From: Brachionus koreanus
Taxonomy: Eukaryota > Rotifera > Eurotatoria > Ploima > Brachionidae
DNA length: 22,106 bases
NCBI GenBank assembly: GCA_016987375.1
Contig: PJRA01000314.1
Location: 716,130-738,235, forward strand
Direction of reading: 5' to 3'
In this document: positions 9,130 through 18,436 of the stretch, one piece after another
How positions within the stretch are numbered: the stretch's first letter is position 1
How the letters are laid out: each line of letters begins with the position of its first letter
Position numbers and translations under genes: made by a program
The notes under the pieces: model-generated
What the model was told of the DNA's origin: nothing
Databases searched by the model: none
What the model saw: only the letters and a program-made list of their open reading frames with translations

Positions 9130-10346
9130 CATATTTCTCTATTTCCTTTCTTTCTCTAAAGATTTCTTTCACTTAAATTTCACAGAGTTTGTTAAGTTCC
9201 TTAGTGATTCCAATTTCGTATGCAACGATTTCTTCAAGCTTAATTATGATTGAGTTTTTGCTAACAATTTATCTGTTTCCTTTCGACTATTCGATTAATC
9301 CATTGATTAGTGTTCTTGTAAAAGGGTTTCCGTTCAGTTTCGTTACAAAGAATGGCCTGCTTGATAATGGGTTTTTCCCCATCTTTTTAATAAAATCAAA
9401 CCAATTTTCATTCCAAAATTATTTTAGGCTAATTTTAATTTCGAATGTTAATTGATTATATCTTTGTTTTGTCATTTGACAGCGAGTTTTTTGAAAATAC
9501 CTTCTTATTTTCCTAAGTTCTTTAATCAAATCTAAAATATAATCAGGTAAACTGCTCTTGAAAACTTTTTGAGACTGAAAAAGGTATACTTTTTTTTGCA
9601 GCAGACAATATTCTTTCGGTAATTATTTCGTTTTGTACGTCAATCGTCCCTGAGGAAGCAACTAAGTAATGGCTTGGGACATTTAAAACTTCACGAAATA
9701 AATGCCAATTTGCTTTCTTATAATTAAATTTTTTTGATTGCGATTTTACAGTTATTAAATAATCGAAAGCTATGGAAGTTTCAATTGGAAAATGGTCACT
9801 TGTCATATCCTGACTACTGAGAACTCGAAACTCACTTATTTTATTTATTATAGAGGACGAAACTAGAAATAAATCAAGAATTTCAAAATAATCTCTATTA
9901 AAGATATTAAAAGTAGGGGTTTTATCATTAATTACGGAAAAATCTAATTGATTTACTATCCTTTCCAAAATAATTCCATTTTGATTTTCTCCTAGACAGC
10001 TTACTTGTTTTGTCCGAGCGTTAAGATCACCTCCTAGAATAAAGTTTTTACATTTCCAATTTATTTTTTCAAAAAGATTAAAATTAAGAAGTGCATTTGG
10101 TGAGTTATAGTGGCTAAACACATAAAATTTACATTCTTTACAAAGTCCAATTTACTTTTAAATAGCATTTTGCCAGTTGTTTCCATATTTAGAGCCGCCA
10201 TTAATTTCGATATTCTTTATTTTTTGCCTGGTTGAAATATCCTTTTGATAGAGGCTCCATCAGTTGTTTTGAGCTTTCTAATATGACTTGAATTTATTTT
10301 TAAAGGCTCGCATCCATTGGCAAGTATTGGTCAGCAAAATGCTTTT
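9130..10346 (-). pseudogene. Decayed LINE-type retrotransposon, endonuclease region
   Basis: On the minus strand a long open frame (10121-9543) is an apurinic-type endonuclease of a non-LTR retrotransposon. FILGGDLNAR (about 10040-10011) is the GD-N-A motif, TPTFNIFNRDYFEILDLF is the substrate-loop/Asp region, and SDHFPI (about 9800-9783) is the C-terminal catalytic SDH. After a one-base frame change near 9560 the reading continues as SLPDYILDLIKELRKIRR and then FIKKMGKNPLSSRPFF, the linker normally found between endonuclease and reverse transcriptase. Further stops occur beyond 9430, and the reverse transcriptase itself is missing. The 5' side (10239-10346) matches a plus-strand copy at 10734-10845. 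Confidence 0.8.
10239..10346 (-). repeat. Left arm of an inverted repeat of LINE sequence
   Basis: The reverse complement of this stretch matches 10734-10845 with about five mismatches in the best ~100 bases. It is part of the LINE copy on the minus strand. The pair reflects two insertions or a rearranged copy in opposite orientation, separated by about 390 bases. Confidence 0.9.
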
Positions 10347-10733
10347 CTGATCCCATATAATATGAGTAATATTAACATTTTTTTACCTCTTCCTTGGATA
10401 GCAGCTGAAACCAGCTTATATCAGTTAATATTAATTATTAAGATTCTATTTTCTGATAAGCAAAGTTAACATTTTTATTTCGAGAATTTCTCTTTATTCC
10501 CGATTTTTAATGTGACTTATCAGAATCTTAAAAGGTTCTTTCATTTTTATTTTAAACTTTTTACACAATATCTAGATCAAGTAATTCTTCTCCCAAAACA
10601 ATAATAATGATCATGTAGAGTCAAGAATTAAAAACACTATAAAAAGCTTTTACAGTACAAAAAACCATCACAAATATCACAACCTATGCATCACAAATAT
10701 ACAAATGAAAAAAGGATAAAAGTTATTTTATTT
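10347..10733. other. Spacer between the inverted LINE arms
   Basis: AT-rich, no gene. It contains a smaller imperfect inverted repeat: AAGATTCT...GATAAG (10440-10460) against CTTATCAGAATCTT (10516-10529), with an internal 7-base difference. This could fold back, or mark a small non-autonomous insertion. Confidence 0.4.
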
Positions 10734-10975
10734 AAAGCATTTTGCAGACCAATACTTGCCAATGGATGCGAGCCTTTAAAAATAAATTCAAGTCATATTA
10801 GAAAGCTCTAAACAACTGATGGAACCTTTATTAAAAGAATAATTTTGGACTTAGCAAACCTTTTTATTTTTCCTAGACAAATAAATGATTTTAAAGTTTT
10901 GACAAACTTAAATTTGGTGCAAAAAAATTCTCAGGTCATGAGAAGTCAAAAGTGGTGCGAGCCGTTCTTTCTTTG
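10734..10975 (+). pseudogene. LINE fragment, plus-strand copy
   Basis: The first ~108 bases are the inverted copy of 10239-10346. The frame reads PILANGCEPLKINSSHIRKL, then a stop, then TDGTFIKRIILDLANLFIF and continues open to about 10968. The order (upstream of the endonuclease in the other copy) suggests this is the region before or within ORF1/5' ORF2 of the same element family. No catalytic domain is present. Confidence 0.55.
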
Positions 10976-11330
10976 TTGAATTATTATGCATTTTTCTAAT
11001 TTAACTTTCATAAGAATCTTACAGAAAAAATAAACTAACATTTGATTTGAATGAATAAAATTTTAGAATAGAACTGTCAATTTGTTTTGCTTACTTGTCT
11101 TTAAAAATTAAATTCTGTCTTAGACTGTCAATTAAAAATTTCTTGAGTTGAGTTGAAATTGATTATTTTGCAATAAAATATTAATTTAAAATTAAAAATA
11201 ACTCAAAATTTAAATTTAAATTTTCAAAATCTTGAGATCACTTTGGGAATTCAATTTTGTTATAGATGACTATTACAAAGATTAATTTCTAATTGTTAAT
11301 TTCAAGATTTAATTCAATTTATACAAGTTA
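10976..11330. other. AT-rich spacer, no gene seen
   Basis: AT-rich sequence between the LINE fragment and the candidate inverted-repeat element; nothing recognised. Confidence 0.45.
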
Positions 11331-11890
11331 CCCAGTCAACCAAAAAGCGATGTCTTCATGTATGTTTCATAAATGAATCATCTCATTTTTTTGGGTGAAA
11401 TATGTTTTCGGATTAAAATCAAGAAATTCTCATCATTTCCTTTCACAATATTTAGGAATAATCCAATCATGAAAACCTTTCATATCTGCTTCATTTTTGA
11501 ATCGTTTCATCAATTATAAATGAAATTTTCTGGATTAATGCCAAAAAAATGCGATAAATTGATCTTGATAGTTTATTGGCTATTTTAAAAATTAATGGGT
11601 AGAAGGATTAGTGTTTGACTTTCCTTTTTGTATAATTGATTGTGCAATCATGCAATCCCTCTTTTTTTTCGTTATTATAATTTGATCATAAGAAAAATTT
11701 TCTTTTTAACAGTTATTCAAACAAACAAAATTAGAAGAACTGAATGGCTCTATTAACAAACAAGAACACAAATTTGCAGATAAACAACAATCAACAATAA
11801 GAAAAATTACCTAACAATCAAATTAAGCAACTAAAAAACAAACAACAAAGAATCAAGCAATAACGGGTTGAAAAAGACCGAGCTTTAGAG

Positions 11891-11966
11891 CAATCCGGTG
11901 ATTGGTTAATGGGCGGTGTGCATCTGATTGAGCAAATCTGTCCATACTATCACAAAACTATATAAT
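11891..11966 (+). promoter_or_regulatory. Promoter-like cluster: CCAAT-type, GC box, TATA
   Basis: Within 75 bases there are GTGATTGGTTAA (inverted CCAAT), GGGCGGTG (GC box), TCTGATTGAG (a second CCAAT-like site) and ACTATATAATC (TATA at 11959-11965), followed by CAGTCAGTCAG. This order and spacing is that of a TATA promoter firing rightward near 11990. No convincing coding region follows; the first ATG (12014) gives 15 codons. Inferred from motifs only. Confidence 0.35.
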
Positions 11967-12237
11967 CAGTCAGTCAGAAGAACTACAATACACAAAAAGC
12001 TGTGAGACAATTATGCAGACATTTATATCTCGTTATCATTTTCACCAATTGTATTTTTAATAATATACAAAATGCCTTTCTGAATACGAGGAGAAAATTA
12101 CTAAAAAATGTGAAATCCCATCACTAACCAACTCACGGCTCTTAAATTAATCTTTTGACCAGAATATCACAACACCCTCTTAAAAAAATTTATTTATTCT
12201 ATGTTTCAAAGTTTTATTTTTTTTTAAATTACCCGAT

Positions 12238-12336
12238 TTATGGTTTTTCTAACTTATCGGTATGGAAACCGTCTTCAGGTTTAAACTTTTCAAAAATTTG
12301 AATAACTCGTTCGATGTTGTGGTGAGCCTCTGGCAT
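12238..12336 (-). CDS. Exon-like frame, possible 3'-terminal coding exon
   Basis: The minus strand reads MPEAHHNIERVIQIFEKFKP, then EDGFHTDKLEKP and TAA (12240-12238). The amphipathic, charged sequence is unlike the Lys/Asn/Phe low complexity of random frames in this DNA. AATAAA signals lie 40-49 bases after the stop (12189-12198 on the minus strand). A TGA stands directly before the ATG, and a CAG inside the start region (12330s) could be a splice acceptor, so it may be the last exon of a gene whose other exons I could not find, or a 32-residue peptide, or a gene fragment. Family not recognised. Confidence 0.3.
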   Translation of the reverse strand: MPEAHHNIERVIQIFEKFKPEDGFHTDKLEKP

Positions 12337-12510
12337 TCACGGTCAAAAACGATCATTTTATTATCGTTTTTATTCAAAATTTTTTTACAATATTTTAAAT
12401 TGAGATTAAAAATGGGAACAATACAATTCTAGAGTGATATTGCAATTTTGAAATTTTTTTTTTAATTTTTATAACAAAATTTTTTGCTAAATTATTTCAA
12501 AAAAGTTTCT

Positions 12511-12544
12511 GCAGAATATGTGTTGCGGAATTCTGCTTTCCGCA
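12511..12544. other. Two overlapping, mutually exclusive hairpins
   Basis: GCAGAAT (12511-12517) pairs with ATTCTGC (12530-12536), while TGCGGAA (12524-12530) pairs with TTCCGCA (12538-12544). Each stem is a perfect 7 bp, and the two share bases 12524-12536, so only one can form at a time. The patch is GC-richer than its surroundings. Confidence 0.5.
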
Positions 12545-12821
12545 CTTTAGGGACAACCAATTTAATTTAAGTTTTAGAATTTGGAATTCTCAAATTTTAT
12601 TTTTTTGACAAACCTTGACAAACCAAAAAAAATTATTTAAAATATAAAAATATTTTTTAATAATAATATAAAATTTTATTTAATAAAATAATGATTTCAT
12701 CGATTATGTTCGATGAAATATTCTAATTTTCTTCCTAGAATTACGATGAAATGGTTCCTAACTCATTAATGATTCATCTTTCAATTTTCATTGATTAATC
12801 ATAGTTTATTTTGTCACTGGG

Positions 12822-14533
12822 ATAAATTGGGATAAAAGATAAATTTTCATCGGAAAATGAAATAGGAAATGAAAATTTTTATTAGTTAATAGTAATTTTT
12901 TTCTTAAGTGGTTAGTGGAGGAAGGAGTCTTAGTTTTCAAAATTTTGAATAAAAAATAAATTGAAAAATTTTATTTCCAATAAAGTTGTATCAAAAAGCA
13001 TCTAGTTCCGGCCACCAAAATTTTTTTCTCACATAATTTTCTGATTTGTGATAATTTTACATAAATGGTCTTTGCTAATTAGTAATTTTTTTTTCAAATA
13101 TTTCTAATAACTTAAAATCAAGAAAAAATAAAAATTTACAATTGCAGCTAATATAATAAACAAATATTCCTATCCGTATAGAGAAGAACTTGTTTATTAA
13201 CTGAATGAAGCATGAAAGCGCTAATTAAAACGAAAAATCTTATTTTTTTTAAATTCGATTTAATATTTCTATTCATTTAATCATTTATTTCGAAAAAAAA
13301 AACCTTTATAATGGTATTTTGATTAAGTAAAAATATTATAAATGTTTAAAGCATTTTTTAATAACGTACTTTATTTTAGTGACATGTTGTTCAAAATTGA
13401 GCACTTTTTTTAAAAAATAAAAATTTAATTTTTAATGACATGTAATTAAAAACGAAATTATTAAAAAAAAATTAAAAAACTGGTTTAGCTCTTATGAAAT
13501 GCTGTTAAAAATAGAAAAATAATTATGATATAAATCTAAATGTCATTAATGTCAATATTTCTTTTTAAAGCTACTAATTTATTAAAATTAACTATCACTC
13601 TCGATGAGAAAGTTGTTTAATTTCTAATGTTGAATTTTGAAGATTTTTATGTAACTCAAATTCATTTTTTAAATACACTTTTTATAATAGATTTCAAACA
13701 GCTAATTGAAATAAGTTGAACGTTAAAATTTAATTGTTAAGCGTCATAATTCATTTATAAAAGCGTCTACTTAGAGAATTAAGAACCAAAGGGTCAAGCA
13801 CAATAAACCTAATGTATCAATCCAAGAAAAACCATTCCTACTTTTTATTTTTTTCTTCTTATTCATTTAATCATTTAATTCAATTTATAAAATAAAAATA
13901 TTTATATAAATAAAGTAATTAGCAGACATGGTACTTTAAAGACAAGTGTATGCCATCAATTGTGCCATTTAAATTTATTCAATAAACTCAACCTATTTTG
14001 TAAATTAAAAAGCCTTTTTATTATTTTTTATTTTTTTTATAATTACAAATTTTAGAAAAAAATTTTTTAGTCTTGAATAAATAATTTTTTTGTTGAAAGA
14101 TTTTTCTTTACATGTTTTATAAATGTTGTGACACTAAAATACTTGAAACTGCGTGACTATGTTCCGTTTGACCCAATAATAACTAACCCAATAAACTTAT
14201 AATAATACTCTTTTAAGCAAATTAAAGTTGTTGGTCAAATTTAAACCATCATTTTTAAAAAATTATCTCTAAAAGGTCTTCAAATTTTATACATATATAA
14301 TTATCCACAACATTTGGCTATGTTTTACTACAAATGAATATTTTTCTTGGCATCAAATTTTGGTCATATACTTTTCTCTTGTTTTATTTAGTGAAGAAAA
14401 AAAAACACATCAATGCAGTCTAAATAATTTAATTATATTTAACTTAGTTGTAACTTTGTAGCTCATTTAATTTTATCGCGCTGCAAAGAATTCATTATTT
14501 TACCAAGTTAATCTTGATAATACTAAAAAATAT
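12822..14533. other. AT-rich intergenic region
   Basis: About 1.7 kb with no firm gene. One possible terminal exon (13148-13200, plus strand) is listed separately. An AATAAA with a following T-rich stretch near 13980 could be a polyadenylation signal, but nothing coding precedes it. The right part is expected to carry the upstream regulatory DNA of the CDC20 gene. Confidence 0.4.
13148..13200 (+). other. Possible short terminal exon
   Basis: A TTACAATTGCAG acceptor-like sequence (to 13147) is followed by two bases and an open frame NIINKYSYPYREELVY ending in TAA (13198-13200). The sequence is less AT-biased than its surroundings. No upstream exon in matching phase was found, so chance is likely enough to keep this low. 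Confidence 0.15.
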
Positions 14534-14637
14534 TTAATTGGCGCGGGATAACTAAACCTTTCATTCCTAATAAGCGTAAGAAAACTATTCATCTCATTTT
14601 TAATTAGTGTGGGAGAATTATTTCTTTCATGTCTAGT
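14534..14637 (+). repeat. Imperfect direct repeat containing an E2F-like site
   Basis: TTAATTGGCGCGGGATAAC (from 14534) and the following bases to about 14570 recur, at about 70% identity by eye, at 14600-14637 (TTAATTAGTGTGGGAGAA...). The first copy has TTGGCGCGGGA; in the second this core is TTAGTGTGGGA. Confidence 0.5.
14538..14548 (+). promoter_or_regulatory. E2F/DP-like site upstream of CDC20
   Basis: TTGGCGCGGGA matches the E2F consensus (TTTSSCGC type) in a region where CG-containing words are rare. It lies about 390 bases before the CDC20 start codon. Cell-cycle control of CDC20 is well known in animals; its use here is inference. Confidence 0.35.
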
Positions 14638-14830
14638 TTTTTAGCTAAGTTAATCACACATTTGATTTTAAAATAGAAAGATAGAAAGTAAAATTATTTC
14701 ACTATCACTATGCATCACATTTATTTAAAATTAAACAATTGAGACAAAAAAAATGTCACTTTAATAAAAGGTCGAGGTCAAATTTAATTTTTTTTTAAAT
14801 GGTCGAACATTTGTATAGTGCTAAACCAGG

Positions 14831-14840
14831 TCGCGCCAAG
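14831..14840 (+). promoter_or_regulatory. Proximal E2F-like site of CDC20
   Basis: TCGCGCCAAG, an E2F half-palindrome core (GCGCCAA), sits about 90 bases before the CDC20 ATG, the usual position for a cell-cycle promoter element. It is one of very few CGCG words in the spacer. No clear TATA box accompanies it. Confidence 0.4.
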
Positions 14841-14930
14841 ATCACACGGTCAAGCTTAAATAGAAATCATTAGACTCTAGAAATAATTGCATAAATTTCG
14901 GCCAAGTCCATCGTCAATTAAACAAAATTA

Positions 14931-16425
14931 ATGGATAAGATAAGCAAATCAAAAATGGGCTCATCACAAAATGATTTGCGCACACTGGGCACTCTCAACA
15001 CCAAGCCAAACAAATTAAAAACACCAAACAAAACCCCACTTAAGCTGCCTTCTTCTTGCAAAAAAACCACTAATTCCAAGACAAATGATCGTTACATTCC
15101 GAACCGTACTGACAATGGCATTGAGCTTAGCTATCACTTGATGAGCAGAGAAAACATCGAAAACGAACATCAAAAAGACAACAAACGAATTGACACTGCC
15201 AAACGCAAACTTTTGTGCGAAATATCACAAATGAACGAAAAAGAGTCGAAAATTTTAAATTTCAATTCAAAACTAAACGACTCGGAACAGTCGTTTGCCG
15301 AAAATTTAAAACTTTTGTACAGTGCTGGTTCGAGCTCGAACAGTGTTAAAAAGTCAACATATCGTCACGTGATCAATGCACCAGAGAAAATTCTTGACGC
15401 GCCTGACATCAAAGACGACTTTTGTAAGCCTTTAAAAAAAAAATTTTTTTTTTATTTTTAACTTTTTTTTAGATTTAAATCTAATTGACTGGTCGTCAAA
15501 TAATTGTTTAGCAGTGGCTTTGAACAAAGATTTATACATTTGGAATGCGACTACCAAAGAGATTTCACAGTTGTTTTCAATGGACGAGAATACACCTGAC
15601 TATATAACATCTGTTTCTTGGATTCAAAAAGGAAATGTACTCGCCATTGCAAATTCAAAGCATATGACACAATTATGGGATGTTAACAAAAATTGCGTAA
15701 TCAGAACACTTAAATCGCATTCTAGTCGTGTGGCTAGTTTGTCATGGAACTCGCATGTATTGACATCAGGCTCTAGAAACGGAGAAATTCACCATCATGA
15801 CGTTAGACTGGCTAAACACCACATTGGAAATTCTAAATTTCATAATCAAGAAGTGTGCGGACTGAAATGGAGTCCAGAAGGAAGATATTTAGTCAGTGGT
15901 GCCAATGACAATTTGGCATGCATTTGGGATAACAATTACAGTTTGGATTGCACAACTCCTTTGCATGTATTGAGAGAGCACACTGCTGCTGTCAAGGCTG
16001 TTTCTTGGTGTCCATGGCAGACAAATATCATTTCAACAGGCGGTGGTACGGCAGATGGCAAAATATACATGTGGAATGTTTACAACGGAAATGTAATTCA
16101 ATCGGTTGATACCAAGTCTCAAGTGAGCTCGATTCTTTGGTCAAAGTATCACAAAGAGTTCATTTCAAGTCATGGCTATGAGAATAACCAGCTGATAATT
16201 TGGAAATATTCGGACATGAGTAAAGTGGTCGAGCTGACAGGTCATACAAATAGAGTGCTTAAGATGGCTATTTCTCCCGATGAGGACACTGTGGCCAGTA
16301 TCGGCGCTGACGAAACACTTCGACTTTGGAAATGTTTTGCTAGTGATGAGAGAAAAAAAAGAACCAAGGATTCGAGTCTGTGTGACAGCAAATCTCAATC
16401 GAGCTTTTCAAGATGTATCCGGTAA
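14931..16425 (+). CDS. CDC20: Cdc20/Fizzy, WD40 activator of the anaphase-promoting complex
   Basis: Two exons, 14931-15423 and 15473-16425, joined through a 49-bp intron (GTAAGC...TTTTTTTTAG), give 481 residues, normal for Cdc20. Cdc20 recruits substrates such as securin and cyclin B to APC/C in mitosis and is the target of the spindle checkpoint. The N-terminus has a basic region, the C-box DRYIPNR (53-59), a Mad2-interacting-type motif SKILNFNSK (about 106-114), LKLLYS (126-131) and the linker INAPEKILDAPDIKDDFYLN (148-167), which spans the intron. The WD40 propeller follows (about 165-465; blades visible at LAVALNKDLYIWNA, LWDVNKNC, ACIWDNN, IYMWNV, LIIWKY and LRLWKCF). The protein ends in Ile-Arg (480-481), the IR tail that docks on APC3. 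Mad2-type and LLYS motifs favour Cdc20 over Cdh1/Fzr. No KEN box is seen in the N-terminus; RKLL (92-95) is a possible D-box-like word. Confidence 0.95.
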
Positions 16426-16590
16426 ATGTGTCATGCAAAAACTTATTTAGAAACAGGTGTTTTATTGTGGTGATCTTTTTTTTTATTTTGTAATTTAAGG
16501 TTATAAAATTATACAAACAAAATATTTGAAATATACTAAAATGTACTTTTTTTTTCATTATTTCAATTTAGTTTGAATTTATTATTTTTG

Positions 16591-16596
16591 AATAAA
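16591..16596 (+). terminator. Polyadenylation signal of CDC20
   Basis: AATAAA about 165 bases after the CDC20 stop codon, in T-rich DNA; the first canonical hexamer downstream on this strand. Confidence 0.5.
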
Positions 16597-16599
16597 ATA

Positions 16600-17448
16600 T
16601 TTTCTTCTTTTGAAATGAATTTTCCTCTCAAAGCTGAACAACACGTCAGCAATTTCATCTTTTACTTAGAAACATTTTTAAATATTAAGTTCTTTTCTGA
16701 ACTTGATTAATAAATTTTATAGCAAAAATAAAAAAAATAATAAATTGATGCTTAAAAAATATCCTAAAATAATTTTAATCATCTATATAAATATTTGGAT
16801 GAGTAATAAAAATTTGTAATTTATTAACTTTTTTTAATTTACAAATAAAAAAAAGCAAAAGTTAGCTAATCTTTAACATACAAACCATAATGCTCTTAAG
16901 TCTTTGGCATCTCAGCACTGAAGAGTTATATCTCTCTCTTGCTTCATTCACGGATTTTGAAGCCAAAAAACTCACGGTATTCTTCTTCATCTAACTTAGT
17001 CTTGCTAAGTAAATGCTGTCTTATCTATTTCAGTTAACGCCTAGGCGATGTAAAAAAAATTAAGAAAATGAGGGATTGAGCCAAAATGGAGAAGGAAATG
17101 GGCAATATACTGAAAGAAGTAGAAGTTCGATTTCTTTCAGCTCTTTTGTTTTTTAACAGCTATAAAAAATATCATTCCCTGACAGCAAATAGCTTTGTGA
17201 TCAAGAGATCAATGCTGAAATTCACTACATTCAAGCTTTCTGTTTACAATAATATAAATTTAATTTTTACAGATTTTGTTAAAAAATTTGATTTAAATTT
17301 TTCAATGTTTAATTTTTAAATTAGTCAACAAAAAATTTTTTTTTTATTTTTAAAGGTATTTAATGTTTTATATATAATTTAATAAATGAAGTGTAAATCA
17401 GTCTGGCACTAGCCTGTTGATTAGCCTTGAAATTGAAGAAAAAAAAAT
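16600..17448. other. Intergenic region with a short mixed-composition patch
   Basis: Mostly AT-rich, but 16880-17150 is less biased. It contains a hairpin with a perfect 9-bp stem, CTGAAAGAA (17110-17118) with TTCTTTCAG (17132-17140), and a smaller one (ACTTAG/CTAAGT near 16994-17010). An ATG frame at 17086-17319 starts well (MEKEMGNILKEVEVRFLSAL) but overlaps the hairpin and becomes Phe/Asn/Lys low complexity. I see no known RNA or protein family. Confidence 0.4.
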
Positions 17449-17617
17449 TGTTTTGGACTTGCTGCCTTCTTTTGGTTAGCATTTAAACGAGGTCTCTTGT
17501 GTTTTTTATACTTTTTTAAAATCTTTCCAATATAGGTTTAGTGGCAATTAAACTTTCTAGCTATCTTTCTTTGCGAACGACCCGATTTATGATTGACTTT
17601 AGAGCCATTTTTTTTAC
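17449..17617 (-). pseudogene. N-terminal helix-turn-helix fragment of a Tc1/mariner-type transposase
   Basis: Reading the minus strand, one frame gives SGRSQRKIARKFNCH, a stop, then TYIGKILKKYKKHKRPRLNA. This is the paired-type helix-turn-helix that opens Tc1/mariner-class transposases (pattern: S-x-R-x-I-A-x-K-F-x-C, then S/T-Y-I-x-K-I-L-K-K-Y). The in-frame TAA (about 17540) and the loss of everything after the first domain show that it is dead. No catalytic DDE/D part or terminal repeats were found nearby. Confidence 0.6.
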
Positions 17618-18398
17618 ACCCGTTAATAAATGATAATAAATTTATTAGCGTGCACAATTTTTAATCAGGCAATCTAGCCTTCTCAATAGTTTGTAAAACA
17701 TTATCATCAACCTTATGTGGATAAATAACTAGCTAAAAATTAGGACACAAAAAAAATAAAATAAAAGAGTCTGATGATTTTGAATTACTTTATTTGTCTA
17801 AAAAGATATAATAATATAATAGGAAATCGGCCGATCTAATTGATTCGGTCGAGGGTTTTTGAAAGTGAAGGGTATGTCTAGTGTAAGCATGCACATCAGA
17901 TACGCGTGTGCGTTTTTTGTGATGCTTTTAGATTGTTTAGTGGCAAAATTTTCTGGACACTGGTATGCGCTGTTCGAGTGCGACACAATAATACAATTAA
18001 CCTTTTTTAATAACTAAATACTAAAGAGCATAATAATTTTTATACTGTAGATTAACTAATAATTGCTTTTTTTCTATTTATAAATTAAAAAAAAGTTGAA
18101 AAAATGCAAAAGTTAAAAAATTTAAATCAAAATTTTGAAATATTGGTACTGTTGTACCTTTTAAATAACGCAAAATTTAATGACTAAACATATTAGATAA
18201 TTCTAAGTTTATTTCTTTTCAATTAAAAATATAATTTAACCTTTAATAAATAGTATTCAAATAGAAATAATTTAACTATATATTGTGAATGGCATATTTT
18301 GTCTAATTTTTTAAGACTATTTTCTTTAATTTAAATATGTCTCACTCTTCAATTTGAACAGATTAAAACATAATTTTTAAATTGAAACTAAAATTATT
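17618..18398. other. Intergenic region with a CG-containing patch
   Basis: Mostly AT-rich. The 17825-17990 part is less biased and has several CG words (CGGCCGATC, ACGCGTGTGCG, GAGTGCGAC). A minus-strand frame there (17986-17798) has no ATG near its start and no recognised domain, though an AATAAA follows its stop. It might be a promoter or 5' UTR. One copy of a short shared repeat lies at 18112-18160. Confidence 0.35.
18112..18160 (+). repeat. Short dispersed repeat, copy 1
   Basis: GTTAAAAAAT..., then AAAATTTTGAAATATTGG and TACTGTTGT, resembles 20911-20960 over about 50 bases. The GC-containing core GGTACYGTTGT is the most telling part. The function is unknown; it may be a relic of a transposon end. 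Confidence 0.35.
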
Positions 18399-18404
18399 TT
18401 TATT
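18399..18404 (-). terminator. Polyadenylation signal of the SDR gene
   Basis: AATAAA on the minus strand, about 33 bases after the SDR stop codon (18439-18437), a normal distance. Confidence 0.6.
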
Positions 18405-18436
18405 AAAAAAAAATTCAATTAAGACAGACTATAAAA

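Larger units (their letters stand above)
11331..12821. mobile_element. Candidate terminal-inverted-repeat element (non-autonomous)
   Basis: The left end CCCAGTCAACCAAAA (from 11331) matches the reverse complement of the right end, CCCAGTGACAAAA (from 12821 inward). Inside each end, sequences share the TTTCATC(A/G)ATTAT motif (11505-11515 and 12695-12706) and ATGAATCAT. A perfect 9-base hairpin stem (12694-12702 with 12711-12719) lies near the right end. No transposase is encoded. It may be one ~1.5 kb element, or two short related insertions flanking unrelated DNA. The family is not recognised. Confidence 0.3.

Noticed and set aside
9189..9455. 88-codon plus-strand frame
   Set aside because: It is the antisense shadow of the LINE linker region read on the minus strand.
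16165..16558. Two minus-strand frames over the end of CDC20
   Set aside because: Antisense shadows of the WD40 exon and its 3' UTR.
17798..17986. 62-codon minus-strand frame
   Set aside because: It begins at GTG, has no upstream ATG or acceptor in a matching phase that I could support, and no family resemblance. Kept only as a note on composition.
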